The notes under the pieces were generated by a model. The model was given only the letters and a program-made list of their open reading frames with translations, was not told the origin of the DNA and ran no database searches. Positions 1 through 8,164 of a stretch of DNA of 64,000 nucleotides are shown here, in pieces (within the stretch, counting starts at the first letter, position 1; each line of letters starts with the position of its first letter). Source of the stretch: an uncultured Desulfobacter sp. (GTDB lineage: Bacteria > Desulfobacterota > Desulfobacteria > Desulfobacterales > Desulfobacteraceae); the NCBI RefSeq assembly GCF_963664415.1, contig NZ_OY761445.1, forward strand, positions 1,390,501-1,454,500, in the 5' to 3' direction. The position numbers and the translations under genes are program-made.

Positions 1-696
1 ATTTATCTCTGGGCCCGCACCGGTTAAAAATTCATCCATGACACCGCTGCTGGTGGTGATCAGCACCGGGATGCCCTCCTGATCAAAGCATTGTGCATCA
101 ACGGCAGCCGTAAGCCAGGCACGTATTCTTTTTTCAATCATGGCCTGTCCCGGTTCCGGAGTTTGTGTCTGTCCAACTGAAAGGGGGATCTCTCCATCGC
201 CTTTAAGTTCGGCTAAAAGCGCCGCGTTTTCTTGATCCAATGTTTCCAGCGCCGCCTGGATATCCTGTGATTCCCTATCATAAAGGTCTGCAAGTTTAAG
301 AAAAACAAGAGCATCCCAGTTGTCGGTTTGGAGGGTTGTTTCAACCGGTTCATGGGAAACTATCCCCTTACGGATACCGGCACGGATAGCCGCCACACCT
401 GAATCATCTTTAAAAAAGATGTTCTCACGAATCAGCGCCCGAAGATTTCTCTCGTTACCCTTATGGAGAGCGGCCCAGTCCAGGTAGGCGCGAGCTTTTT
501 GTTCAGCCAAGACAAGCTTTTCTTTATTAAGGCAAACGCGGCTTAACTGTCCCTGGGCTTCCAGGCCAGCCATGGGCTCGGGCAACACAGCCCCATCGCA
601 AACATCCAACATCTTAAAATGGTTAAAAAAACAAGTTAAAACCTTTGCCTGACGGGCATCCATAAACGTAAACGGGAAAAAATAAAAATTGATCAT
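1..696 (-). CDS. Uncharacterised protein, C-terminus beyond window edge
   Basis: An open frame of 232 codons starts at ATG 696 and runs off the left edge without a stop. The product begins MINFYFFPFTFMDARQ and is a soluble, helix-rich, acidic protein with no signal peptide, membrane segment or catalytic motif that I recognise. It starts 6 bp after the stop of the upstream CysK-CysRS gene, so the two are probably co-transcribed and perhaps translationally coupled. I do not recognise the family. The coding call rests on the unbroken frame, the tight spacing and codon use like that of its neighbours. Confidence 0.75.
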   Translation of the reverse strand, partial: MINFYFFPFTFMDARQAKVLTCFFNHFKMLDVCDGAVLPEPMAGLEAQGQLSRVCLNKEKLVLAEQKARAYLDWAALHKGNERNLRALIRENIFFKDDSGVAAIRAGIRKGIVSHEPVETTLQTDNWDALVFLKLADLYDRESQDIQAALETLDQENAALLAELKGDGEIPLSVGQTQTPEPGQAMIEKRIRAWLTAAVDAQCFDQEGIPVLITTSSGVMDEFLTGAGPEIN

Positions 697-702
697 AACA
701 TT

Positions 703-2979
703 TTACACCTTTTGATCGTGAACCAGGATCCCCATTTCATCCAATTGTTTACGGATCCTGTCTGCGGTCTGAAAATCTTTTTGTTGCCGGGCTGCATCTC
801 GTTCAGCCATGAGTGCAACCACTTCCGATGAATACGCAACTTTCTTGCTGAAATCAAATATATTGAGTACGGCGTCCACATCTTTAAAACATTTAAGCAG
901 GCGCTGCGCACCACCCTGCCCGACCTGGCCATCAACAACCATACGGTTGATCTTTTTCACCCCGGATAAAAGATCGGATACCAGCACAGGGACCTTGAGA
1001 TCATTTGCCATGGCATCCATCATACCCTGGCGCAGATCATAGGTGATATGCTGAATTTCCTCTTCATTGGACGGCCCCGACATATGACCAAGGGATTCAA
1101 TGCAGCGGTTGATTCGGGACAGAATCGTTTTGGCATCATCCAGGCTCTTTCTGGATAACAACAGGGATTTTCTATAATGAGCAGATAGTAGCCAGAAGCG
1201 AATGGTTTTCTCGTCCCAACCCATCTCAACCAGCCGGTCCAGGGTCAGTAAGTCGACATCATCCGTTTCCAGGGACCCGTCATACTGGACCGGATGGCAA
1301 TGCATCCACACCTTAGCAAAAGAACCGCCGGCAGCCCTGGCAATGGCAATCTCGTTCTCATGGTGGGGAAACATCAACTCCATTGAGCCCGTATGAATAT
1401 CAAAGTCGGTACCAAGGAAAGTTGACGCAAGGGCGGCACACTGCAGATGAAGGGACGGCCGGACATTTCCCCATTCCGTTTTAACCCCCAGACCCTGTTT
1501 TAGCTCTGACAACGTTACCCGTTTTAGTAGGGTAAAGTCCCTGGGATTATTTTTTTCATATTCATCCAAATCCACCGTGGCCCCCACCCGGATCTTATTT
1601 ACATCCACCCGGGACAGTCGGCCGTAATCCCCAAAGCTTGCCAAATCGAAGTATACGGAATGCAACTTTTCATAGGCATGGTTGTTAACAAGCAGCTTCC
1701 TTGTCAGATCCGTCATTTCCGTAAAATGTTCGGACACTTTTGGATAGCCTTGTGCCGGCCGCATGCCAAGCCGAGATAAATCATCCAGAAACCTATCAAT
1801 AAACGGATGGGTAAATTTTTGAGGTGTTGTTTTTGCCTGCCTGGCTCCATCGATGGTCTTATCGTCATAATCGGTAATATTAACGATATGTTTAACCTTC
1901 ACATCCTGGTATTCAAGGTAACGGATGAGCAGATCGGTAAATGCATGACGCCTGAAATGGGTAATATCCTGACGCCGATGAACTGTAGGGCCGCAGGTGT
2001 ATATTCCCACTTCCTTGTCACCCTGGGGATTTAAGGGCTCTTTTTTTCCACCCAGGGAATTGTGGATCGTGAGGTGAATATTCTTCTTTACGCTGAAAAG
2101 CTCAGTGGACAGATAACGCTCACCTGAATCCGGAAAAATAACAACGATAACCCCGTTTTGAAGACGCTTGGCCTGCTCAAGGGCTACAGCCATGGCCGCC
2201 CCCGAACTCATGCCCACAAACAGACCCTCGTTTGCAGCCAATTGACGGGCAGCCTCAAAAGCCGGCTCATCATCAATGTGGACGATTTCACCCAACAGGG
2301 TTTTATCAAAAATCTCCGGGGTATAGGACTCTTTCATATTTTTAAGCCCCTGGATACCGTGTCCCAGGTAAGGTTCTGCACAGATGACCCGGGCAGGATG
2401 GTCCTGATCCTTAAAATACCGGGACAGACCCATCAATGTCCCCGAGGTACCCACCGTCGCCACCACGGCATCGACCCGACCGTTGGTCTGGGCCATGATT
2501 TCAGGCCCCGTGGTGTGATAATGGGCTTTCCAATTGGCGTCATTATTATACTGATCCGTAAGAAAATATTTATCCGGATATTCCCTGGCCAGACGGTAAG
2601 CCTCTTCAATGGCTCCGTCGGATCCCAGGTGTCTGGGCGTCAGGATAATTTGGGCGCCCCGGGCTTTGAGTATTTTTTTTCGCTCTTCACTGGCGCTTTC
2701 GGACATGGCCAGGGCCAGTTTGTAGCCCTTGACCGCACAGATCATGGCAAGACCGATGCCCGTATTTCCGGAAGTGGCTTCAATGACGGTCTTTTCAGGG
2801 GTCAATGCGCCGTCGGCCTCTGCCTGGTTGATCATATAAAGGGCAGCCCTGTCCTTGATGGACCCGCCCGGGTTCATGTATTCAAGCTTGGCCAGGATCG
2901 TGACGCCCGGTACAGGATTAAGTGTCTGAATTTTTACAAGCGGGGTGTTGCCGATTGAATCAATAATGCTGGCATACAT
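703..2979 (-). CDS. Cysteine synthase / cysteinyl-tRNA synthetase-like fusion protein
   Basis: 758 residues in two parts. Residues 1-300 are an O-acetylserine sulfhydrylase (CysK/CBS fold): the PLP lysine is K42 in GGSIKDR, followed by TSGNTG near residue 70 and GTSGT near 178. Residues 305-758 align along the full length of class I cysteinyl-tRNA synthetase. The zinc ligands are kept (C329, C514, H539, E543), as is the anticodon-binding helical tail. The HIGH signature, however, reads DITH (338-341), and the KMSKS loop after WMH is replaced by about SLETDDV (569-575), so ATP-dependent activation of cysteine is doubtful. The ATG at 2979 was chosen because AGAGAGG lies just upstream; an open frame extends 34 codons further without a good start. 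CysK activity is likely. The CysRS half may be inactive or repurposed. Confidence 0.9.
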   Translation of the reverse strand: MYASIIDSIGNTPLVKIQTLNPVPGVTILAKLEYMNPGGSIKDRAALYMINQAEADGALTPEKTVIEATSGNTGIGLAMICAVKGYKLALAMSESASEERKKILKARGAQIILTPRHLGSDGAIEEAYRLAREYPDKYFLTDQYNNDANWKAHYHTTGPEIMAQTNGRVDAVVATVGTSGTLMGLSRYFKDQDHPARVICAEPYLGHGIQGLKNMKESYTPEIFDKTLLGEIVHIDDEPAFEAARQLAANEGLFVGMSSGAAMAVALEQAKRLQNGVIVVIFPDSGERYLSTELFSVKKNIHLTIHNSLGGKKEPLNPQGDKEVGIYTCGPTVHRRQDITHFRRHAFTDLLIRYLEYQDVKVKHIVNITDYDDKTIDGARQAKTTPQKFTHPFIDRFLDDLSRLGMRPAQGYPKVSEHFTEMTDLTRKLLVNNHAYEKLHSVYFDLASFGDYGRLSRVDVNKIRVGATVDLDEYEKNNPRDFTLLKRVTLSELKQGLGVKTEWGNVRPSLHLQCAALASTFLGTDFDIHTGSMELMFPHHENEIAIARAAGGSFAKVWMHCHPVQYDGSLETDDVDLLTLDRLVEMGWDEKTIRFWLLSAHYRKSLLLSRKSLDDAKTILSRINRCIESLGHMSGPSNEEEIQHITYDLRQGMMDAMANDLKVPVLVSDLLSGVKKINRMVVDGQVGQGGAQRLLKCFKDVDAVLNIFDFSKKVAYSSEVVALMAERDAARQQKDFQTADRIRKQLDEMGILVHDQKV

Positions 2980-3069
2980 GCGTATCCTCTCTTTGCCGGG
3001 GGAATCCGGCCACGGTTCTTCCTCACAAAAGCCATGATTTGGGGCCCGGAGCCGATTTGCGCAGCGGCC

Positions 3070-3122
3070 TTGACTTTTCAAGTATAAAATGGCTTTATAC
3101 AGTAATTTTATTTGATAGGCAA
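3070..3122. promoter_or_regulatory. Overlapping divergent sigma-70 promoters between cysK-cysS and lptD
   Basis: Minus strand: TTGCCT (3122-3117), 17-bp spacer, TATAAA (3099-3094), giving a leader of about 105 nt before the CysK-CysRS fusion gene. Plus strand: TTGACT (3070-3075), 18-bp spacer, TTTATA (3094-3099), pointing at lptD. The two -10 boxes occupy the same bases, so firing may be mutually exclusive. This is inferred from consensus matching only. Confidence 0.5.
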
Positions 3123-3148
3123 TTTATTAAACAGGACCATTTTCACGT

Positions 3149-5377
3149 ATGGTTTCATGCAAAAGAGTGCTGTGCCAAATATGCATTGTCCCGGCCGTCG
3201 TTATATTTTTTGCAGGTCAGGCTTTTTGTTTCTCCGCCTCCCTGCCCACCAAAAAGGTGTCTTGGCATATCCAGGCCCGGCAGGTGAGCTACGAAGATAC
3301 ACGCAAGCTTTACATTGCGGAAAATGACGTGGTGATTACCGGGGGCAAAACGCGCCTGGAAGCCGATTATGTCGAATTTTCAGATGTAACCAAAGACGCC
3401 TTTGCCAAAGGCAATGTCTTGCTTATCTCAGGAAATGACACCATTACCTGCAAGTCCATGAATATCAACTTAGCCTCGGAAACAGGCACGATACATCAGG
3501 GTACCATATTCATCCAGGACAACAACTATTATATTTCAGGTGACAAACTTCAAAAAACCGGTGAATTCACCTATGATGCAGAAAAAGGATCTATCACCAC
3601 CTGCGAAGGGGATACGCCGGATTGGAAAATCACAGGAAAAGACATTGAGGTAACCGTTGACGGATACGGCCACGCCAGTCATGCCGTCCTCTGGGCCAAA
3701 AAAATGCCGACCCTCTATGCGCCCTATTTTATATTTCCAGCCAAAACAGAACGTCAGACAGGACTTTTGATCCCCATAGCAGGGTATTCTGACGAGATGG
3801 GGTTTGAATACCAGCAACCGCTGTTTTTAGCACTTTCGGACAGTACCGATGCCACCTTGTATCCCTATTATATGTCGGACAGGGGTATAATGCTCTCAGG
3901 CGAATACAGGTATGTCTTGTCCCCGGACTCCAAAGGGATGATCATGATGAGCCATCTCAATGATAGAACCGAAGGAGACGACGCGGAGGAAAACGAAGAT
4001 TACAATATTTCCTCGACGCCCGACCGTACCAACCATGACCGTTACTGGTTTCGAATGAAGCATGACCAGGAACTGTGGTATGGCTTTAACGCCAAACTGG
4101 ATATTGATTATGTCTCCGATATGGATTATCTGCGGACGTTTGGAGACGGTTATGCAGGATTTAACAGCACCGATCATGCATTTGAAAAAATGTTTGGCCG
4201 GGATCTGGATTCAGCTACCGATTATACCCGGGAAAACAGCCTGCTGATATCAAAAAACTGGTTCTCATACGGACTGAACATAGAAGCACTGTGGTATGAT
4301 AATATCCAGGCCCGACAGTTGGACATAGAGGACACCACCCTGCAAACCCTGCCCTCGGTTGAGTTTTTTGCAGCCCGCCAGAAAGTTGCAGAAAATTTCG
4401 GATTGTATTACAAAATGGATTCGGAATTTAAGTCTTTTTACCGCCAGGACACCACAGACACAAAGATTACCGGCAGAAGGGCAGACATTCATCCCATCTT
4501 TTATTATCCCATAAAATTCGGCAAGGCATTTTTTATAGAACCCTATGCCGGTGTCAGGGGGACCTTATGGGATACGGATGATTTTACAGACAGCAACGGT
4601 GATGATTCGGATACCCGTACCCGGGGGCTGTATGAAATGGGGCTTGACCTGTCAACCACTCTAAGCCGCGTGTTCACATTAAACACGGATTTTGCCGAAA
4701 AAATCGAGCACAAAGTTGTGCCCAGACTGGAATATGACTATATCCCCTTTGTGGACCAAGAGGATCTGCCCGACTTTGACAGCATAGACGGTATTTCAGA
4801 AAAAAACATTATTACCTGGTCTCTGACCAACACATTCACCTCCAGAAAAACAATAACAGACGGCAATGGGGACGAATCCAGGATATACAAGGAACTGTTC
4901 TGGTTCAAACTTTCCCAGGGCTATGACATTAGGTATGAACAGGATGATGGGGATGATGCAGCAGACGACCCTTGGCAGGATTTGACATTAAAATATGAAT
5001 TAAATCCGATGCAATACCTGACATCAAACGGCACCATCGCCCTTGACCCCAATACTGGTCATTTCACCAAGATCCAGGTCGGGGGCACGGTGTCAGATAA
5101 CAGAGGAGACAGCGTTAACCTGTCCTACCGGTATTCAACAAAATATTCACATACCTGGAATACAACTATCAGAACGAACCTGGTGCCGGATATATTGCAA
5201 GCCTATTATTCAGTTGAAACTGACCTTGAAGACAAAAAAACCGTTCAAACCGGTGCAGGTATATCTATCAACCAGCCGTGCTGGGGGTTAAATTTAGCGT
5301 TTAAAGATGAATCTGCAGATAAATCATTTGCCTTCATGGTAATCCTGAAGGGAATCGGAGAATTCGGCACACAATGA
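3149..5377 (+). CDS. lptD: LPS-assembly protein LptD
   Basis: 742-residue outer-membrane protein that, with LptE, inserts lipopolysaccharide into the outer leaflet. The N-terminus has a hydrophobic signal segment (about residues 5-30). It is followed by an LptA/OstA-like beta-jellyroll domain (SWHIQARQVSYE..., about 38-170) and then a long region rich in alternating aromatic/polar beta strands that forms the C-terminal barrel. The Asp-rich loops (GDDAEENED, DGDDAADD) look like extracellular turns. The start at 3149 has only a weak ribosome site. The stop overlaps the next start (ATGA), so the NusG paralogue is translationally coupled to it. msbA and waaA, also for LPS, lie about 16 kb downstream. 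Confidence 0.92.
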   Translation: MVSCKRVLCQICIVPAVVIFFAGQAFCFSASLPTKKVSWHIQARQVSYEDTRKLYIAENDVVITGGKTRLEADYVEFSDVTKDAFAKGNVLLISGNDTITCKSMNINLASETGTIHQGTIFIQDNNYYISGDKLQKTGEFTYDAEKGSITTCEGDTPDWKITGKDIEVTVDGYGHASHAVLWAKKMPTLYAPYFIFPAKTERQTGLLIPIAGYSDEMGFEYQQPLFLALSDSTDATLYPYYMSDRGIMLSGEYRYVLSPDSKGMIMMSHLNDRTEGDDAEENEDYNISSTPDRTNHDRYWFRMKHDQELWYGFNAKLDIDYVSDMDYLRTFGDGYAGFNSTDHAFEKMFGRDLDSATDYTRENSLLISKNWFSYGLNIEALWYDNIQARQLDIEDTTLQTLPSVEFFAARQKVAENFGLYYKMDSEFKSFYRQDTTDTKITGRRADIHPIFYYPIKFGKAFFIEPYAGVRGTLWDTDDFTDSNGDDSDTRTRGLYEMGLDLSTTLSRVFTLNTDFAEKIEHKVVPRLEYDYIPFVDQEDLPDFDSIDGISEKNIITWSLTNTFTSRKTITDGNGDESRIYKELFWFKLSQGYDIRYEQDDGDDAADDPWQDLTLKYELNPMQYLTSNGTIALDPNTGHFTKIQVGGTVSDNRGDSVNLSYRYSTKYSHTWNTTIRTNLVPDILQAYYSVETDLEDKKTVQTGAGISINQPCWGLNLAFKDESADKSFAFMVILKGIGEFGTQ

Positions 5378-5898
5378 AAGACAATGCTCTTTGGTTTGCT
5401 CTGCTGACCCGAAGCAATTTCGAGCAGACAGTGTACTCTCGCATAAGCAAAAAAAAAATAGAAGCCTTTTTGCCGAGTACAAGAAAGCCCAGCAAAAGAA
5501 AAGACCGCAAGCTCATGATAGAAACCCCGTTGTTTCCAGGATATGTGTTTGTTAAATCCACCATGGCTCCGGTGGACCAGTTACCCATTTTAAAAACCGT
5601 AGGGGCTGTCAGGCTTTTAGGAAACTCTGCCGGCCCTGTACCCGTGCCCGAGCAACAGATTCAATCGCTCAAGCTTTTAACATCTGTAGCCCAGGATCTG
5701 ATTACAGGCAGCCTGATTGAATTAAAAAAAGGGGATCCGGTAATGATCCTTGAGGGCCCCATGGCCGGCCTTAAAGGTGAATTTTTTGAGCATAAGGGCA
5801 AGGGGCGGGTCATCATCAAAGTCGACCTGTTAGGACGCTATGCCGGGGTGGAAGTGGATTTTGACATGGTTGAAAAAGTCCCGGACCTTTTATCTTAG
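5374..5898 (+). CDS. NusG-family specialised transcription factor (RfaH/UpxY/LoaP type)
   Basis: 174 residues. The N-terminal NGN domain begins WFALLTRSNFE and contains the typical FPGYVFV segment near residue 53. The C-terminal KOW domain (about 118-170) contains KKGDPVMILEGPMAGLKG. It lacks the acidic insertions and the secE/ribosomal-protein context of housekeeping NusG, so it is best read as an operon-specific paralogue like RfaH, UpxY or LoaP, which promote elongation through long cell-surface operons. It is coupled to lptD by an ATGA overlap, which suggests a link to envelope polysaccharide expression. The target is unknown. Confidence 0.82.
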   Translation: MKDNALWFALLTRSNFEQTVYSRISKKKIEAFLPSTRKPSKRKDRKLMIETPLFPGYVFVKSTMAPVDQLPILKTVGAVRLLGNSAGPVPVPEQQIQSLKLLTSVAQDLITGSLIELKKGDPVMILEGPMAGLKGEFFEHKGKGRVIIKVDLLGRYAGVEVDFDMVEKVPDLLS

Positions 5899-5946
5899 CG
5901 CCTGGACGACAACCTGAAAATTTTGTTAAGGCACGATCATAAGCCC

Positions 5947-5975
5947 TTGACTTTTTGATGCATATTCATTAAAAC
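5947..5975 (+). promoter_or_regulatory. Candidate sigma-70 promoter for the HU-holB-ricT-metG genes
   Basis: TTGACT (5947-5952), 17-bp spacer, TAAAAC (5970-5975), 43 bp before the HU start. The -35 is good and the -10 poor, so this is a tentative call. Confidence 0.35.
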
Positions 5976-6018
5976 CCCTGAAAAAAACTTTTTAGCTGTT
6001 TAATATATTTGAGGTTCT

Positions 6019-6294
6019 ATGAATAAACTTGAATTGATCTCCACATTGAAAGACCGGGCTAATCTGACCAAATCAGAAGCAGCCGATGTAATAAGAATAT
6101 TTTTTGACTCCCTGTCAGACGCCTTTGTCAAAGGCGAACGCGTTGAGATAAGAGGGCTTTGCAGCTTTCACATCAAAGAGTATAAAAGCTATGTGGGAAG
6201 AAACCCAAAAACCGGACAGAAAGTAGACATCCCCCCCAAGCGTCTGCCATTTTTCAAATGCGGTAAAGAACTTAAAGAGCGGGTTGATTATTAG
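6019..6294 (+). CDS. HU/IHF-family DNA-binding protein
   Basis: 91 residues with the complete HU/IHF fold. The helical dimerisation part starts MNKLELISTLK. The beta-arm has the signature GRNPKTGQKVDIPPK (about 66-80), with the intercalating proline in the NPKTG turn, and a short C-terminal helix follows. It bends DNA and acts in nucleoid organisation or as an architectural cofactor. The sequence is IHF-like (GLCSFHIKEYKSY instead of GFGTF), but HU and IHF cannot be told apart reliably here. It is first in a tight gene train, with holB 15 bp downstream. Confidence 0.9.
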   Translation: MNKLELISTLKDRANLTKSEAADVIRIFFDSLSDAFVKGERVEIRGLCSFHIKEYKSYVGRNPKTGQKVDIPPKRLPFFKCGKELKERVDY

Positions 6295-6309
6295 TCCAAT
6301 GTTTCTGAT

Positions 6310-7335
6310 ATGCCTCCTGCACCTTTCGAAACGAATCAGGGAGCCCTTCCCTCGTCCCTGCCATTATCTGAATTAACTTATATTGTTCAGACCGAACGGA
6401 TCCCCAATGCCCTCCTTTTTTACGGGCCCCGGGGAACAGGCAAAAAGCAGGCTGCGCTTTTTTTTGCGCAGGCCTGCAACTGCCGCTCAGACAACGATCG
6501 GCCTTGCAATATCTGTGTTTCATGCAAAAAAATATCTGCGGGTATGCACCCGGACATAATTTTTATTGGTCCGGCAGAAAAGAAAAAAATAATCACCATT
6601 TCCCAAATTAGGGAGATGGGCGGTATCATCGCATCCCGCGCCAATGAAGCTATATTCAGGATGGTTTGTATCCTGCATGCAGACCAGATGAACCCCCAGG
6701 CCCAAAATGCCCTTCTCAAAATGCTTGAAGAGCCTCCGGAGCGTACATTTTTCATTCTCACTGTAGAGCAGACGCCTCCCCTTTTACCGACCATTTTATC
6801 CAGATGCCGGCGCATTGATTTCCTGGCACTTTCACAGCATGAAATTAAAAATTTTTTATGCACGCAATACGGATTAGATCCTGACACCGCACACATTATC
6901 AGTGGAACGGCCGGAAGCGACCTGGAACAGGCCCTACGCCTTTCAGGACTGCATAAAGGGGATACACCTGACTGGGAAAAACTGCGGCCGTGGTTAATCA
7001 AAGAGGTCTGTCGATTTTTAACAGTACCAACCGATCAAAGCGCCTTTAAAAGCCTTGATTTATCCAGATTGCTTTCAGGGCGTCCGGAATATATTCATGA
7101 TGCCATGGCGGTAATTCGGACAGTATTCAGGGACTTTTGCATATTAAAATACATGCCAGATAAAATAGTTAACCTTGATTTTTTAAGTGCATTTAAAGAT
7201 ATTAGTATAATGCATTCATACGCTCGGATGTTAAAGTGGATGACACTTTTTCATGAGACGGAAAAAAGACTGGAATCCAACAGCGGCACAAGACTGACCC
7301 TTGACCGTTTTTTCCTTTCCTTATCCTTATATTAA
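6310..7335 (+). CDS. holB: DNA polymerase III delta' subunit
   Basis: 341 residues. Clamp-loader AAA+ subunit with a Walker A-like GPRGTGKK (39-46), a zinc module with cysteines at about 58, 66, 69 and 72, and the sensor segment with LLKMLEEPP and an SRC motif (ILSRCRRIDF). It assembles with tau/gamma and delta to load the beta clamp. Most delta' subunits have lost the nucleotide-binding residues, but here the P-loop keeps GxGK, so ATP binding is possible. It lies between HU and ricT with short spacers. Confidence 0.9.
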   Translation: MPPAPFETNQGALPSSLPLSELTYIVQTERIPNALLFYGPRGTGKKQAALFFAQACNCRSDNDRPCNICVSCKKISAGMHPDIIFIGPAEKKKIITISQIREMGGIIASRANEAIFRMVCILHADQMNPQAQNALLKMLEEPPERTFFILTVEQTPPLLPTILSRCRRIDFLALSQHEIKNFLCTQYGLDPDTAHIISGTAGSDLEQALRLSGLHKGDTPDWEKLRPWLIKEVCRFLTVPTDQSAFKSLDLSRLLSGRPEYIHDAMAVIRTVFRDFCILKYMPDKIVNLDFLSAFKDISIMHSYARMLKWMTLFHETEKRLESNSGTRLTLDRFFLSLSLY

Positions 7336-7354
7336 AAAAAAAGAGGCCGATTTT

Positions 7355-8152
7355 ATGGTAAACGTTACCGGCGTTAAGTTTAAAACCGCAGGTAAAATAT
7401 ACGATTTCAACAGTAACGCTTTGGTCGTAAGCATAGGAGACCGGGTAATTGTTGAAACCGAACAGGGATTAGGATTTGGCATCGTTGCCGTCCCTTCCCA
7501 GGAAAAGGACAAAGACGAAAAGTCCTTGAAAAATATTGTCAGACTGGCCACCCAGGAGGATTTCACTTGGCGCAAGGAACTCGAATCTCTGGAACTTCTG
7601 GCCCATGAATACTGCGTTCAATGTATAAAAGACTTGTCGCTTTTAATGAATCTGTTCAGTGTGGAAAGTACCTTTGACAGAAACAAGCTGACATTTTTTT
7701 ATACGGCGGACGGTAGAATTGATTTCAGGGAGCTGATCAAACTTCTGGTCAAGGAATTTTCCATCCGCATCGAAATGCGCCAGGTTGGTATCCGAAATCT
7801 GTCCAAGCACGTGGGTGGTGTGGGAAAATGCGGCCGTGAATTGTGCTGTTCATCTTTTATGCATACCTTTGATCCTGTGTCCATAAAAATGGCAAAGGAG
7901 CAGGGACTGAGTTTAAACCCCACAAAAATTTCAGGGGTATGCGGCCGGTTGATGTGCTGCTTGACCTTTGAAGATAAAACCTACCGCTACTATAAGAAAA
8001 AAATGCCGAAACTTGGCAAAATCATTACGGTTGAAGATGTTCAAGGCAAAGTCGTCCGCCAGAATGTTCTCAGGCAAAGCGTCACTGTCAGACTTGATGA
8101 CCGCACGGAAAAGGAAATATTTCTGTCACAAATAAAAAAAGAAAACACTTAG
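7355..8152 (+). CDS. ricT: PSP1-domain protein, RicT/YaaT family
   Basis: 265 residues. The conserved core contains GKCGRELCCSSF and GVCGRLMCCL, the paired cysteine motifs of the PSP1/YaaT family. In Bacillus RicT these cysteines take part in Fe-S cluster binding within the Y-complex that controls RNase Y processing. Whether the deltaproteobacterial protein has that role is unknown. The ATG at 7355 is preferred because AAAGAGG precedes it; a longer frame begins at 7301 inside holB. In Bacillus the gene is also next to holB, so the synteny supports the assignment. Confidence 0.85.
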   Translation: MVNVTGVKFKTAGKIYDFNSNALVVSIGDRVIVETEQGLGFGIVAVPSQEKDKDEKSLKNIVRLATQEDFTWRKELESLELLAHEYCVQCIKDLSLLMNLFSVESTFDRNKLTFFYTADGRIDFRELIKLLVKEFSIRIEMRQVGIRNLSKHVGGVGKCGRELCCSSFMHTFDPVSIKMAKEQGLSLNPTKISGVCGRLMCCLTFEDKTYRYYKKKMPKLGKIITVEDVQGKVVRQNVLRQSVTVRLDDRTEKEIFLSQIKKENT

Positions 8153-8164
8153 GAACCAATCTCA

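Noticed and set aside
693..938. Small open frame on the minus strand inside the CysRS-like region
   Set aside because: Out-of-frame shadow of the fusion gene, with no ribosome site or family match.
2158..2958. 266-codon plus-strand frame opposite cysK
   Set aside because: Antisense shadow: the minus-strand frame encodes a clear CysK with all motifs, while this one has none.
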